Origin: Aquabacterium sp. A7-Y
Lineage (GTDB): Bacteria > Pseudomonadota > Gammaproteobacteria > Burkholderiales > Burkholderiaceae_C
DNA: 64,000 nt
Reading direction: 5' to 3'
Assembly (NCBI RefSeq): GCF_026153205.1
Contig: NZ_JAPFBW010000011.1
Coordinates: forward strand, 124,001 to 188,000
Below, piece by piece: positions 54,128 to 63,035 of this stretch (position 1 is its first letter; each line of letters begins with the position of its first letter). The notes under the pieces are model-generated. The model searched no databases. It saw only the letters and a list, made by a program, of their open reading frames with translations, and had not been told where the DNA came from. The translations under genes and the position numbers were made by a program.

Positions 54128-55021
54128 ATGTCCGCCACCTCCCTCGCCCTGCCGCAGCGTTCCGCGGCGACCTCGCTGGCCTTCGCCGTGGCCGCCGTAC
54201 TGGGCGCCATCGTGTCGCTGTGCGGCGGCACCAGTTTCGCCAAGAGCCTGTTTCCCGTGGTCGGCGCCGAAGGCACGGTGGCCCTGCGCACGGGCGTCTC
54301 GGCGCTGATCCTGCTCGCGGTGTGGCGTCCGTGGCGGCTGCCGCTGGCGGCCCGCGACGCCGGCTGGATCGTGCTCTACGGTGCAGCGCTGGGCCTGACC
54401 AACCTCTTGTTCTACCTGTCGCTGCGCACCTTGCCGATCGGCGTGTCGCTCGCGATCGAGTTCACCGGCCCGCTGGCTCTGGCAGTGCTGTCCTCGCACC
54501 GCGCGCTGGACCTGCTGTGGGCAGCGCTCGCGGCCGTGGGCCTGGTGCTGCTGCTCCTGCTCGACGGCTCGGGCCAGGCGCTGGATCCGGTGGGTGTCCT
54601 GTGCGCCGCGGGAGCAGGCCTGTTCTGGGCCTTCTACATCGTGTTCGGGCAGAAGGCCGGCCGCGCGCACGGCGGGCAGGCGACCTCGATCGGCATGGTC
54701 GTCGCGGCGCTGGTGACCTTGCCCTTCGGGCTGGCGCAGGCCGGCGGCGGCCTCTTCGAGCCGGCGGTGCTGCTGGCGGGCTTGGCGATCGGCATTTTCT
54801 CCAGCGCGCTGCCCTACTCGCTCGAGATGGTCGCGCTCAAGCGCCTGCCCAAGCGCAGCTTCGGCATCCTGCTCAGCCTGGAGCCGGCGATCGGCGCGCT
54901 GGCGGGGCTGCTGATCCTGGGCGAGCACCTGAAGCCGGCGCAATGGCTGGGCATCGCCTGCGTCATCGCTGCGGCGACCGGCTGCACGCTGACGGCCCGG
55001 CCGACCCGGCCAGCGCAGTGA
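54128..55021 (+). CDS. EamA/RhtA-like exporter (DMT superfamily)
   Basis: 297 residues from the ATG at 54128; an ATG at 54074 would add 18 residues. Ten transmembrane helices are visible as two EamA repeats, for example AAVLGAIVSLCGGTSFAKSL, NLLFYLSLRTLPIGVSLAIE, FTGPLALAVLSSHRALDLLW and the second repeat GLFWAFYIVFGQKAGRAHGG, SALPYSLEMVALKRLPKRSF. The motif EFTGPL and length match RhtA, the threonine/homoserine exporter; the exact substrate is not known. It is divergent from the Lrp-type regulator, with A/T-richer DNA between them (54,000-54,060). Confidence 0.88.
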   Translation: MSATSLALPQRSAATSLAFAVAAVLGAIVSLCGGTSFAKSLFPVVGAEGTVALRTGVSALILLAVWRPWRLPLAARDAGWIVLYGAALGLTNLLFYLSLRTLPIGVSLAIEFTGPLALAVLSSHRALDLLWAALAAVGLVLLLLLDGSGQALDPVGVLCAAGAGLFWAFYIVFGQKAGRAHGGQATSIGMVVAALVTLPFGLAQAGGGLFEPAVLLAGLAIGIFSSALPYSLEMVALKRLPKRSFGILLSLEPAIGALAGLLILGEHLKPAQWLGIACVIAAATGCTLTARPTRPAQ

Positions 55022-55318
55022 CCCGGCGCGGCGGCGCCACGCTTTCACGAACGGATACGGCCGGCCTGGCGGCAACCTTAAAATCGTCGCCCATGCCTGC
55101 CGCCCGCCCGTCCCACATGCTCCCGAGCCGTCGCCTGGCGATCGCGCTGCGGACGGCTGCTGCAGCGTGGCGCTCGCCGCGCTGCAGCCTCCCGATCTGA
55201 TCGCCGGCGGCGCCTTCAGCCCGCCGCCCCCTGCGGCGCTGCTGTCGAGCCGCCGCCTCGATGCCCAATGGCTGGGCCCGCTGTCGCGCGGGCCGCCGCC
55301 GTTCTCCTGAGCTGAGCG

Positions 55319-57040
55319 AACAAAAAACGCTGGCCGCGGCGCCCTGTCCGCGGCCTTTGCCCAGGCCCCTGCCCCCACTGCGCCGGCGCCGGCCGATGCC
55401 GAAGCGCCCCGACAACTGCCCGGCCTCGTGGTGACCGGACAGAAAAGTCGCGCCCCATCGACCCTGACCCAGCGGACCTGTCCACTGCCCGCGAGCGCAT
55501 CCATCAGACCACCGGCGGCGCCGGGGTCGTCGATGCTCGCAGCTATCGTGAAGGCCGCGTCTCCACCCTGGCCGACGCTCACGGCTCGGCCACCGGCGTG
55601 TGGGTGCAGCCGCGTTTCGGCGCCGGGGAGGCGCGCCTGTCGATCCGCGGCTCCGGCCTGCAGCGCACCTACCATGGCCGCGGCCTGAAGCCCCTCGGCT
55701 GGAGACCCGCTTTTACCTCGGCCACGCGCGCAGCGATTCCGAACTGCCGGGCTCGTTGACGCGGGCCCAGCTCGAAGAGGACCCCTCGCAGGCTCATCCC
55801 GACAACAGGGCGGTCGACCAGCGCCGGGACATCCGCTGGACACGCGTCTCCAACAAGACCGTCTACCGGGAAGGCGAGCACCAGCTGGAGCTGTCCGCCT
55901 ACGCGGCCGAGAAGGAGCTGCACCACCCGATCTTCCAGGTGCTGGACCAGCGCAACCATGACTGGGGGCTGGAGGCGCGCTACACGCTCGCGTCGCAGCT
56001 GCCCGGGCGGCCCAACTGGCTGATCCTGGGCGTCGCGCCGAGCGCCGGCCGGACTGAGGAGGAGCGCTACCGCAACCTTGCGGGCGAGCGCGGCCCGCGC
56101 ACCAACAAGACGCGGCAGACGGCCCGCAACCCGGAGCTGTATGCGGAGAACCCGCATGAGTTCCTGCCGCGCTGGACCCTGGTCACCGGCGCGCAGGCGA
56201 CACGCTCGACGCGGCGCCTGGAAGATCGCCATGTCGCGGGCGATTTCGGCCGACCCGGTGAGCGAAAGTTTCGCCGAGCGCTACCGCGGTTTCAGCCCGA
56301 AGCTGGGCCTGCGCTGGGACTGGCGCCCCGAGCTGCAGGTGTATGCCAACCTCTCACGCAGCTTCGAGCCGACCAGCTTTGGCGAGCTGACCGGCGGCCT
56401 GCGGCCCACGATCAACGAGGCGCAGCGCGCGACCATCCTAGAGCTGGGCAGCCGCGGCCGCATGGCGCAGCTGGAGTGGGATGTGTCGCTCTTCGAGGCA
56501 CACCTGCACGACGAGTTGCTGCAGATCGCCACCAACACGGCGGGGGCCAATGTCACGGTCAATGCGGCGCGCAGCGTGCACCGCGGCCTGGAGCTGGGGC
56601 TGAGCGGCAAGGCCTTGGCGAGCGAGGCCGGCCGGCTGGAGTGGCGGCTGCAGGGCCTGTGGAACGACTTCCACCTCAAGGGCGACCCGAGCTATGGCAG
56701 CCGCCGCCTGCCGGGCGTGCCACGCCATGCGGCACGCGCGCAGCTCGGCTGGCGTTTCGAGGGCGGCAGCCTGCTGGCGCTGCACGCCGAAGGCGCGGGC
56801 GGCTATCCGATCGACTTCGCGAACAGTTTCCGGGCGCCGGGCTATGCGGTCTGGGGCTTGAAGGCCAGCGGCGAATTCCAGCCCGGCCTGGGCTGGTTCG
56901 TCGACGGCCGCAACCTCGCCGACCGGCGCTATGTGGCCACCACCGGGGTGGTGCGCGACGCGCGCGGGAGGGACACGGCGCAGTTCCTGCCGGGGGATGG
57001 GCGTTCGGTGTACGCGGGCATCGACTGGAAGTTCAACTGA
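55319..57040 (+). pseudogene. Decayed TonB-dependent outer-membrane receptor
   Basis: Pieces of one receptor lie in different frames. A signal-peptide end and TonB box region (AFAQAPAPTAPAPADAEAPR then LPGLVVTGQK) is followed after a frameshift near 55,443 by a plug segment (ERIHQTTGGAGVV, ARLSIRGSGLQRTYHGRGLK). Near 55,692 the sequence jumps straight into barrel strands (RLETRFYLGHARSDSELPGS), so the second half of the plug and the first strands are deleted. Another frameshift near 56,250 separates HVAGDFG from DPVSESFAERYRGFSPKLGL. The C-terminal strands are intact (FVDGRNLADRRYVATTGVVR) up to a terminal WKFN. At least three lesions make it non-functional. Confidence 0.85.
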
Positions 57041-57115
57041 GGCGGTACCGCCGGCGCGAGGGGCTGGGTCCACTCATCGCCGAAAAGGCCGGCGGTAAAC
57101 GCCGGACATCGAGCA

Positions 57116-57826
57116 CTACAGCGCGCCGTGGAGAACCCGGCGCAGACCCAGGAAGGCCAGTCCGATCAACCAGGCCTTGAAGAAGGGCCGGCGCCTGTAG
57201 CGCGTGCCATAGACGGCCGCGATCGCCTTGGAGTGCGCGTAGCCGGCGGCGAAGTACCACACCACGGCAAAGCCGCTCGACAGGCCGGCAGCGATCAAGG
57301 CCGCCGCCGGGGTCGCTCCGGCGGACAGCACGAACAGCGCGCTTCCCAGCGTCAGGACCAGGCTCGCAATCAACCAGCCCCACGCGGCGATCTGCCCTGG
57401 CTCCCCCAAGGCACGCCGGTTGAGCAAGTGCAGCGCGGTGCCGAAGACCGGCGTGAACAACAGGCTCCAGAAGGCGGCCCCGTCGGGGTGCCACAGCGCA
57501 ACGTCCTTCGGCGCTCGCGGCGCCGGCGGCGCGGGTTCGTCGTCGTCGAGCGCCAGGCCGCCCTTGTGGAACTCGGCCAGTACCTGCTTGGCTGCGTCGA
57601 TCAGGCGGGCGGGCACCATCACCCGCACGCCGCCGGCAGCATTCGTCAAGAAGGAGTTCGCCTGCACCAGGTGGGCGTCCGCGACCATGGCCGGAATGCC
57701 GGCCGCTACCAGGCAGGACTTGAGCAGGTGCGCCTCAGTGGGTGTCAGGACGCGCTCGACGCAACGCATTTCACCCAGGTCGACGTCCTCGGGCGCCTCG
57801 TCGGCCACCGTGTTGTCATTCGTCAT
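57116..57826 (-). CDS. DUF2007-domain membrane protein
   Basis: 236 residues from the ATG at 57826. Residues about 22-90 (VERVLTPTEAHLLKSCLVAA, GIPAMVADAHLVQANSFLTN, GGVRVMVPARLIDAAKQVLA) match the DUF2007 putative signal-transducing domain. A proline-rich linker follows, then three to four membrane segments (FWSLLFTPVFGTALHLLNRR, GWLIASLVLTLGSALFVLSA, ALIAAGLSSGFAVVWYFAAG) and a basic end. The function is unknown. It is a single gene after the receptor remnant. Confidence 0.82.
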   Translation of the reverse strand: MTNDNTVADEAPEDVDLGEMRCVERVLTPTEAHLLKSCLVAAGIPAMVADAHLVQANSFLTNAAGGVRVMVPARLIDAAKQVLAEFHKGGLALDDDEPAPPAPRAPKDVALWHPDGAAFWSLLFTPVFGTALHLLNRRALGEPGQIAAWGWLIASLVLTLGSALFVLSAGATPAAALIAAGLSSGFAVVWYFAAGYAHSKAIAAVYGTRYRRRPFFKAWLIGLAFLGLRRVLHGAL

Positions 57827-58027
57827 GGATTTTTTGTGACAAAGGCAAGACTGCCACCAGCATGACGAGCACGGCGCTGCTCGGCAACCCGGCGCGGGCG
57901 TGCTTTCAGCGAGTGTGTGAGAGCCTTCACGAAACTGCGGCGTCTCGTCTGCGACGCGGGCATGCCGGGGGCTGGGGCATGATGCGGGCGGGCAAGGTCC
58001 CGCTCCTTCCATCCGCCTGGTATTGCC

Positions 58028-59287
58028 GTGTCCCGCACCCCTGCCACTTCGCCCCCTCCTCCAAACCGCGAGCGCCCTCGGACCTGGCCCCTGGTGGCGG
58101 CGCTGGGCATCACCCAGATCATCGGCTGGGGCTCGACCTTTTACGCCTTCACGCTGCTGATGCCGTCGCTGGCCGCGGCCACCGGCGCCGACCCGACCCT
58201 GGTGGTCGGTGCCTTCTCGATGTCCCTGCTCATCGCCGGTGCCGTGAGTGCCCCGGTGGGGGCGCTGATCGACCGCCAGGGTGGCCGGCGTGTCATGAGC
58301 GCAGGCTCTTTGCTGATGGGGCTGCTGTTGGGCGCGCTCGCCGCGGTGCAGACCCCGGCTCAGCTCTACGCGGTCTGGGCCGGACTGGGCCTGGCGATGG
58401 GCGCGAGCCTCTACGACCCCGCCTTTGCGGTGCTGGTGCAGGTGTTCAGAGACGGCCACCGCCGGGCCATCACGGGGGTGACGCTGTTCGGCGGGTTCGC
58501 CAGCACGGTCTTCTGGCCGCTGACCCAGGCGCTCATCGACGCGCTGGGCTGGCAGGCGGCACTGCTGGTGCTGGCGGCACTCAACCTGCTCGTCTGCCTG
58601 CCACTGCACCTCGCCATGGTGCCGGCGCGCGCAACGACACCCGGTGAAGCGCCGGCTCCGCCCGTCGTGGCGCAGCCGGCCGGCGGCGGGGCATCCCGCC
58701 CGGTCTGGCGCGACCCCGTCTTCTACACGCTGGGCCTCGCCTTCACCGGCAACAACCTGGTGTTCTCGGCGCTGACGGTGCACTTCATCCCGGTCCTGCT
58801 CGGCAAGGGCATGACGCTCCAGCAGGCGGCCTGGATCGGCGCGTTGATCGGGCCGATGCAGGTGGCGGGCCGGCTGCTGGAGCTGGTCGTGCTGGGCCAG
58901 GCGCGTCCCTCGCGGGTCGGGATCGTGGCGATGTGGCTGCTGCCGCTGTCGCTGGCGCTGCTTGCCGTGCTGAGCGGCCCGGGGCCGGGTTTCGTCCTGT
59001 TCGCGCTGCTTTACGGCGCCGGCAACGGCATCATGACCATCGTGCGCGGTGCCATTCCCGCCGAGTTGTACGGGAGGGCGCAGTACGGCGCTGTCAATGG
59101 GGCCCTGGCCGGGCCGGCATTGGCGGCCAAGGCAGCCGGCCCGCTGGTGGCCTCGCTGGTCCTGGCCCGGCTCAGCGCCGGCCACCAGGGCCTGGTGTGG
59201 GTGCTGGCCGCCGTGGCGGCGGTATCGGCGGCTCTTTACGTTGCCGCCGTCCGGCGCCCTCGCCCTGCAGCCGAACTCCATGCCTAA
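58028..59287 (+). CDS. Major facilitator superfamily transporter
   Basis: 419 residues from the GTG at 58028. Twelve hydrophobic segments are present with the MFS motif A equivalent GALIDRQGGRRVMSAGSLLM between helices 2 and 3. Other segments: ITQIIGWGSTFYAFTLLMPS, GLAMGASLYDPAFAVLVQVF, GFASTVFWPLTQALIDALGW. The substrate cannot be inferred; the gene has no metabolic neighbour. The N-terminal 20 residues are proline-rich and cytoplasmic. Confidence 0.88.
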   Translation: MSRTPATSPPPPNRERPRTWPLVAALGITQIIGWGSTFYAFTLLMPSLAAATGADPTLVVGAFSMSLLIAGAVSAPVGALIDRQGGRRVMSAGSLLMGLLLGALAAVQTPAQLYAVWAGLGLAMGASLYDPAFAVLVQVFRDGHRRAITGVTLFGGFASTVFWPLTQALIDALGWQAALLVLAALNLLVCLPLHLAMVPARATTPGEAPAPPVVAQPAGGGASRPVWRDPVFYTLGLAFTGNNLVFSALTVHFIPVLLGKGMTLQQAAWIGALIGPMQVAGRLLELVVLGQARPSRVGIVAMWLLPLSLALLAVLSGPGPGFVLFALLYGAGNGIMTIVRGAIPAELYGRAQYGAVNGALAGPALAAKAAGPLVASLVLARLSAGHQGLVWVLAAVAAVSAALYVAAVRRPRPAAELHA

Positions 59288-59442
59288 GCTGCCAGCATGG
59301 ACATGCCGGGTAGTCCCCCTCCTACGCCCCGCATGGCCGGCGTCCGATTCGGGCCCCATGACCCCCTGGGGTGCAATGAGGCAGGTGGCCGCGAGCCGCC
59401 GTCCTTCCCTCACGGGCATGTCAACGACGCAAGGAGAACCGC

Positions 59443-59979
59443 ATGAACCATCAGCAAGGACTGGGCAAGAACACGACGCAAGGCAGCGCCAACCGTGATC
59501 CCATCACCGGCACCCCGGGCGCCCACCCGGTCGGGACCGGCATCGGTGCCGCCGCCGGCGGCATCGCGGCGGGCGCCGCGGTCGGCACGGTGGCCGGCCC
59601 GGTCGGCACCGCGATCGGCGCGGCGGTCGGCGCCGTCGCCGGCGGGCTGGCCGGCAAGGGCATTGCCGAGCAGATCGACCCGACCGTGGAAGACGCCTAC
59701 TGGGCCGACACCTACCGCAGCCGCCCCTATGTGCCGGCGGGCTCCAGCTATGACGAGTACGGCCCGGCCTATCGCTACGGGGTCGAGTCCTACAGCCGCA
59801 ACAGCGGTCTGGGCTGGGAAGAGAGCGAAGCCGGCCTGGCCAGCGGCTGGGACGATGCGCGCGGCCGCTCCACTCTGTCCTGGGACCAGGCCAAGCACGC
59901 GACGCGCGACTCCTGGCAACGCCTGAGCGACCGCATCGAGCGCGCCATCCCGGGCGACTCGGACCGCGACGGCCACTGA
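59443..59979 (+). CDS. Glycine-zipper protein
   Basis: 178 residues. The central part (GTGIGAAAGGIAAGAAVGTV, AGPVGTAIGAAVGAVAGGLA, GKGIAEQIDPTVEDAYWADT) is a double glycine zipper, two small-residue helices that can pack in a membrane. It lacks a cleavable signal. The C-terminal half is acidic and aromatic (YDEYGPAYRYGVESYSRNSG) and ends in a charged helix. Similar proteins are annotated as stress or general hypothetical proteins in Burkholderiales; function unknown. An intrinsic terminator follows. Confidence 0.8.
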   Translation: MNHQQGLGKNTTQGSANRDPITGTPGAHPVGTGIGAAAGGIAAGAAVGTVAGPVGTAIGAAVGAVAGGLAGKGIAEQIDPTVEDAYWADTYRSRPYVPAGSSYDEYGPAYRYGVESYSRNSGLGWEESEAGLASGWDDARGRSTLSWDQAKHATRDSWQRLSDRIERAIPGDSDRDGH

Positions 59980-60020
59980 GCCTGATGTCCCCAGCGGCCG
60001 CCCTCCCCGGGGCCGGCCGG

Positions 60021-60061
60021 GAGCCGGGCTGACTTGACCGCAGCCCGGCTCGGTGTTTTTT
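60021..60061 (+). terminator. Rho-independent terminator
   Basis: GAGCCGGGCTG (60,021-60,031) pairs perfectly with CAGCCCGGCTC (60,041-60,051) across a nine-base loop, followed by GGTGTTTTTT. It ends the glycine-zipper transcript. Confidence 0.9.
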
Positions 60062-60067
60062 CGCCGC

Positions 60068-60976
60068 TCAGTCGTACGCCAGCGAGTTCACGTCGCCGCT
60101 GTTGCGGTCGTAGCGGCAGGTGAAGCGGAAGGGGCGCAGCGCGCGCGGGGTTTCGAACTGGCCGGCGCCGCGGACTTCGATCTCGTCGTCGGAGACCCGC
60201 TGTTCCTCCACCTCACCGTCGAACAACTCCACGCGCGAGGCGCGCGGGTGATCGCGGCCGATCGCCTGGCCGAGCGCGTCGGCGCAGGCACCGGTGGCCC
60301 GGCCCGGGCCGGGGCCGCGCCCGTAGCCACGCGGCGGCGGCAGGCGGCCATCGCCGCCGCGCGCCGGGCGCGCCGACGACAACTTGTCGTTCAGCCCGTA
60401 GGCGCGCAGCGAGGCATAGCTGCCGGGCCCGAGGCTCACGCATCGGCCCTGGAAATGCGCATCGGTGCACAGCAACCAGCGGCCGCTCTCGATCACCACT
60501 GAAGACACTTCGTCGTTCAGGCCGAAGTGGCTGAAGTCGTGCTCGGGTCCGTCGAGCGCCACGCTGCGGCCTTCGTACCCGTCATGCCGGAACAGCACCA
60601 GGGCGCCGCCCCGTCCGTGGCCGCCTTCATGACCGGCACCGCCGCCGTGCCGCACCGGCCGGATCGAGGACACGGCATCGTTGAGACGCAGGTCGCGCAG
60701 GCGACCATGCCGGCCGGGTCCCAGCGTTTCGCAGCGCCCACGGAAGCTCGCATCGACGCAGAGCTGCCAGACACCACGGTGGATCACCACCGAGGACGCC
60801 ATGTCATTGAATCCGTGCCGCGCGAAGTTCTCGACCGCCGAGTGCGCCTCCATGCGGGCGCCTTCGAAGTGGTCGTGTTCGTAGAGCTCGATGTCGGCCG
60901 CCGTCGCGGCGCTGACCGCGCACAGCAGGCTGCCGAGCAGTGCCATGCCGCGTGTCGAGAGACTGTTCTTCTTCAC
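60068..60976 (-). CDS. Beta/gamma-crystallin domain protein
   Basis: 302 residues from the GTG at 60976, giving the signal peptide MKKNSLSTRGMALLGSLLCA with cleavage near ATA/ADI. Two crystallin units are visible: ELYEHDHFEGARMEAHSAVE with FNDMASSVVIHRGVWQLCVD, and LFRHDGYEGRSVALDGPEHD with LNDEVSSVVIESGRWLLCTD. Each has Greek-key Y/F-x-G motifs and N/D-x-x-S-S calcium-binding signatures. A glycine/histidine-rich linker and a C-terminal domain with a disulfide-capable cysteine pair (TGACADALG, FTCRYDRNSGD) follow. It is a secreted, probably calcium-binding protein, divergent from the LytS-type kinase. Confidence 0.86.
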   Translation of the reverse strand: MKKNSLSTRGMALLGSLLCAVSAATAADIELYEHDHFEGARMEAHSAVENFARHGFNDMASSVVIHRGVWQLCVDASFRGRCETLGPGRHGRLRDLRLNDAVSSIRPVRHGGGAGHEGGHGRGGALVLFRHDGYEGRSVALDGPEHDFSHFGLNDEVSSVVIESGRWLLCTDAHFQGRCVSLGPGSYASLRAYGLNDKLSSARPARGGDGRLPPPRGYGRGPGPGRATGACADALGQAIGRDHPRASRVELFDGEVEEQRVSDDEIEVRGAGQFETPRALRPFRFTCRYDRNSGDVNSLAYD

Positions 60977-61159
60977 TGTCGCCGGGTCCTGTCTGTCCGA
61001 TGCGGGCGCAGCATAGCATCGTGCCCGACGCGGGCCCTGCGGCCCGGGCGCCTGGCAGACGACAGCGACAGGGCGGCCCGAGCTGAACGACGCTCGACAA
61101 CGGGGGGCCGACACAGGCACACCTTGAGGCATGATGTCGCCGGCCGACTTCGACCTCCC

Positions 61160-62257
61160 ATGCTGCCCGACGTCCCCTCCTCCGCCGCCTCCGCCCCGGG
61201 ACCCACGCGCCGTGCGGCGAAGCTGGGTTTCGCCTTCGCCTGGCTGGGTTTCGTGGTCCTGATGGTGGCCTCGGGCGTGCAGGGCGAGCTCAGCGAAGGC
61301 GGCGGGTGGCTGCGGCCGCTGGTGGCCGAGGGCAGCTCGATGCTGATGGCCAGCGCTCTCGCGGTGCTGCAGTGGCGGCTGTCGCGGCGGCTCGACGGGC
61401 TGCTCGCGCAGCCCCGGCGCTGGTTTGCGCGCGTGTTCGTCTGGCTGCCGCTGCTGGCACCGGCCTTCGTGGTCAGCGTCTATACGCTGCGCCATGCGGT
61501 CCATGCGCTGCTGGGCCAGACCTACCGGCACCCGCCGTGGTCCGAGGTGCTGGTCTACGAGACGATGAAGTTCGTCTTGTTTTATGGCCTGTTCACCGCG
61601 GTGCAGTTCGGCTTGCGTTCCTACCTCGCCTGGCATGCCGAACGGCTGCGCGCCGAGCGGCTGCAGGCCCTGTCGAGCCAGGCCCAGCTGCTGCAACTGA
61701 CGCAGCAGCTGCAGCCGCATTTCCTGTTCAACGCGCTGAACACCGTCTCCTCGCTGATCCACAGCGACCCCGACCTCGCCGACGCGCTGCTGGTGCAGCT
61801 GGCGCGGCTGCTGCGCGCGGCCAGCGACGTCGCGCACCGGCCGCAACAGCCCCTGGCCGACGAGCTGGCGCTGCTGCAGGCCTATGCCGGCATCATGGGC
61901 CAGCGCTTCCCCGACCGGGTGAGCGTGCGCTGGCAGATCGACGACGCGGCCCTCGCCTGCCTGGTGCCGACCCTGGGGCTGCAGCCCCTGCTCGAGAACT
62001 GCTTCCGCCATGCGGTCGAGCCGCGCCGTTCGGCCACCGCGATCGAGGTCCGCGCACGCCGCGAGGGCCAAGGGCTGACGGTCGAGGTCCGTGACGACGG
62101 TGGCACGCTGGCGCAACCGGTGGTCTTCGGCGTCGGGCTCGGCAACCTGCAGCGCCGGCTGGCCGCGCTGCATGGCGAGCGCGCGTCGCTGGCACTGCGG
62201 CCGGCCGACACGGGCCGCGGCGTGACGGCGCGCGTGGAGCTGCCATGCGCGTGCTGA
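61160..62257 (+). CDS. LytS/AlgZ-type sensor histidine kinase
   Basis: 365 residues. Four hydrophobic segments (FAFAWLGFVVLMVASGVQGE, SMLMASALAVLQWRL, WLPLLAPAFVVSVYTLRHAV, FVLFYGLFTAVQFGLRSYL) form the membrane sensor. The His_kinase motif QQLQPHFLFNALNTVSSLIH contains phospho-acceptor H187; the ATPase part has LQPLLENCFRHAVEPR (N box) and GVGLGNLQRRLAALHG (G box). It belongs to the LytS/YehU family, which signals to LytTR regulators. The downstream regulator gene overlaps its end by 13 bases. Confidence 0.92.
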   Translation: MLPDVPSSAASAPGPTRRAAKLGFAFAWLGFVVLMVASGVQGELSEGGGWLRPLVAEGSSMLMASALAVLQWRLSRRLDGLLAQPRRWFARVFVWLPLLAPAFVVSVYTLRHAVHALLGQTYRHPPWSEVLVYETMKFVLFYGLFTAVQFGLRSYLAWHAERLRAERLQALSSQAQLLQLTQQLQPHFLFNALNTVSSLIHSDPDLADALLVQLARLLRAASDVAHRPQQPLADELALLQAYAGIMGQRFPDRVSVRWQIDDAALACLVPTLGLQPLLENCFRHAVEPRRSATAIEVRARREGQGLTVEVRDDGGTLAQPVVFGVGLGNLQRRLAALHGERASLALRPADTGRGVTARVELPCAC

Positions 62258-62946
62258 TCGTCGACGACGAGCCGCCGGCACGGGCCCGGCTGCGGCGCCT
62301 GCTGGCCGCCTTCGAGGACGTGAAGGTGGTCGGCGAAGCGGCCGACGGCGAGCAGGCCCTCGCGCTGCTGTCGCAAGCGCCTGTCGACGCCCTCTTCGTC
62401 GATGTGCAGATGCCCGAGGTCGACGGCCTCGACCTGGCCGCCTCGCTGCCGGAGGACGGGCCGGCCCTGGTTTTCGTGACGGCCCACGACCGCTATGCGC
62501 TGGCGGCCTTCGACACCAGCGCGGTGGACTACCTGCTCAAGCCGGTGGAGCCCGAACGGCTGGCCCGCGCGCTGCAGCGCCTGCGCGCCCGGGCCCCGCA
62601 GGCCAGACCGCAGGTCGCCCCGCCCCGGCGCCTGTTGATCCCCGACCGAGGGCGCACCCATGTGGTGACCTGCGAGCAGATCGAATGGCTGGAGTCGGCC
62701 GACAACTACGTCGTGGTGCACAGCGCCGGCCGGGCGCTGCTGATGCGACGCACGCTGGCAGGGCTGCTGGCCGACCTCGGCCCGGGTTTTGTGCGCGTGC
62801 ACCGCAGCGCCGCGGTGGCGCTGGCGCAGGTGAGCACGCTGCGACCGCGCGACAAGGGCGACGCCGTGGTGGTGCTGCGCAACGGCGCCGAAGTCGCCTG
62901 CAGCCGGCAGTACCGGCCAGCCCTGGTCGAGCGGCTGCAGCGTTGA
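62245..62946 (+). CDS. LytTR-family response regulator
   Basis: 233 residues. The receiver domain has the acidic pair in MRVLIVDDEPPARARLRRLL, phospho-acceptor D53 (FVDVQMPEVDGLDLA) and K99 in AVDYLLKPVE. The C-terminal LytTR domain (residues about 130-230) binds DNA through strands such as WLESADNYVVVHSAGRALL, FVRVHRSAAVALAQVSTLRP and GAEVACSRQYRPALV. It is the partner of the LytS-type kinase with overlapping genes. Direct repeats just downstream could be its binding sites. Confidence 0.94.
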   Translation: MRVLIVDDEPPARARLRRLLAAFEDVKVVGEAADGEQALALLSQAPVDALFVDVQMPEVDGLDLAASLPEDGPALVFVTAHDRYALAAFDTSAVDYLLKPVEPERLARALQRLRARAPQARPQVAPPRRLLIPDRGRTHVVTCEQIEWLESADNYVVVHSAGRALLMRRTLAGLLADLGPGFVRVHRSAAVALAQVSTLRPRDKGDAVVVLRNGAEVACSRQYRPALVERLQR

Positions 62947-62955
62947 GCGGAGCCG

Positions 62956-63019
62956 CGAACCGGCTCACCCCCTCCGGAGCCCGGTTCGCCCCGCCGCGAT
63001 GGACCGCTGCGAACCGGCT
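62956..63019. repeat. Direct and inverted repeats of CGAACCGGCT
   Basis: CGAACCGGCT occurs at 62,956-62,965 and again at 63,010-63,019, with an inverted near-copy (AGCCCGGTTCG) at 62,978-62,988. It lies between the LytTR regulator and the acyltransferase gene, just before the latter's start. It could be a regulator site or a transcript hairpin. Confidence 0.5.
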
Positions 63020-63035
63020 GACTAGGCTGCGCAGC

